Assembly: GCA_021159225.1 (NCBI GenBank)
Contig: JAGGSE010000107.1
Coordinates: 1 to 5,466 of the forward strand
DNA length: 5,466 bases
Origin: a bacterium
GTDB lineage: Bacteria; Patescibacteriota; Minisyncoccia; Minisyncoccales; JAGGSE01
Direction: 5' to 3'
How positions within the stretch are numbered: the first letter of the stretch is position 1; each line of letters starts with the position of its first letter. Made by a program: the position numbers and the translations under genes. Below are positions 5,443 through 5,466 of this stretch, piece by piece. The notes beneath the pieces were generated by a model, which did no database searches, was not told the origin of the DNA, and saw only the letters and a list, made by a program, of their open reading frames with translations.

Positions 5443-5466
5443 TCTACGGGGATAGAGGTACCAATC

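Overview
The window looks like a piece of a Candidate Phyla Radiation (Patescibacteria) genome, most likely Parcubacteria-like. This is an inference from several signs: AT-rich DNA; no usable Shine-Dalgarno sequence in front of any of the four genes; intergenic DNA made of degenerate TTGGAA/TTGGATA repeats and short palindromes; RNase J; and an accessory mix of a RhuM-Fic protein and a presenilin-like protease. No phylogenetic marker here settles the lineage.

Layout. Bases 1-357 hold no gene. They contain a degenerate AT-rich repeat array (1-208), a 21-bp near-palindrome (223-243) and a good extended -10 promoter (279-306). The promoter reads into a plus-strand gene (358-1317) for a nine-helix intramembrane aspartyl protease of the presenilin/signal peptide peptidase type; the YD, GxGD and PAL motifs are all present. 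Its 3' end runs 123 bp into a convergent minus-strand gene (1195-2424). That gene encodes an unfamiliar two-part protein: seven clear copies of an 18-residue repeat with stacked Ala-Phe, Ala, Cys and Val positions (probably a solenoid), then about 215 residues of highly charged helix-rich sequence. The intergenic stretch 2425-2643 holds a 12-bp tandem array that ends in a perfect 21-bp palindrome, related to the one at 223-243. Next, also on the minus strand, come a RhuM-type DNA-binding/Fic fusion protein (2644-3639) with its own candidate promoter, and RNase J (3757-5442), followed by a weak terminator-like hairpin.

How the genes relate. The three minus-strand genes point the same way, but gaps of 117 bp and 219 bp, a hairpin after RNase J and a promoter before the RhuM-Fic gene argue against one tight operon. 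RNase J is a housekeeping RNA-decay enzyme. The other three are accessory: a probable Fic-type protein modifier with no antitoxin visible beside it, a membrane protease, and the solenoid protein.

The least familiar item is the 18-residue-repeat protein with its predicted cysteine column. The related palindromes on both sides of the protease/solenoid pair are the second point of interest.
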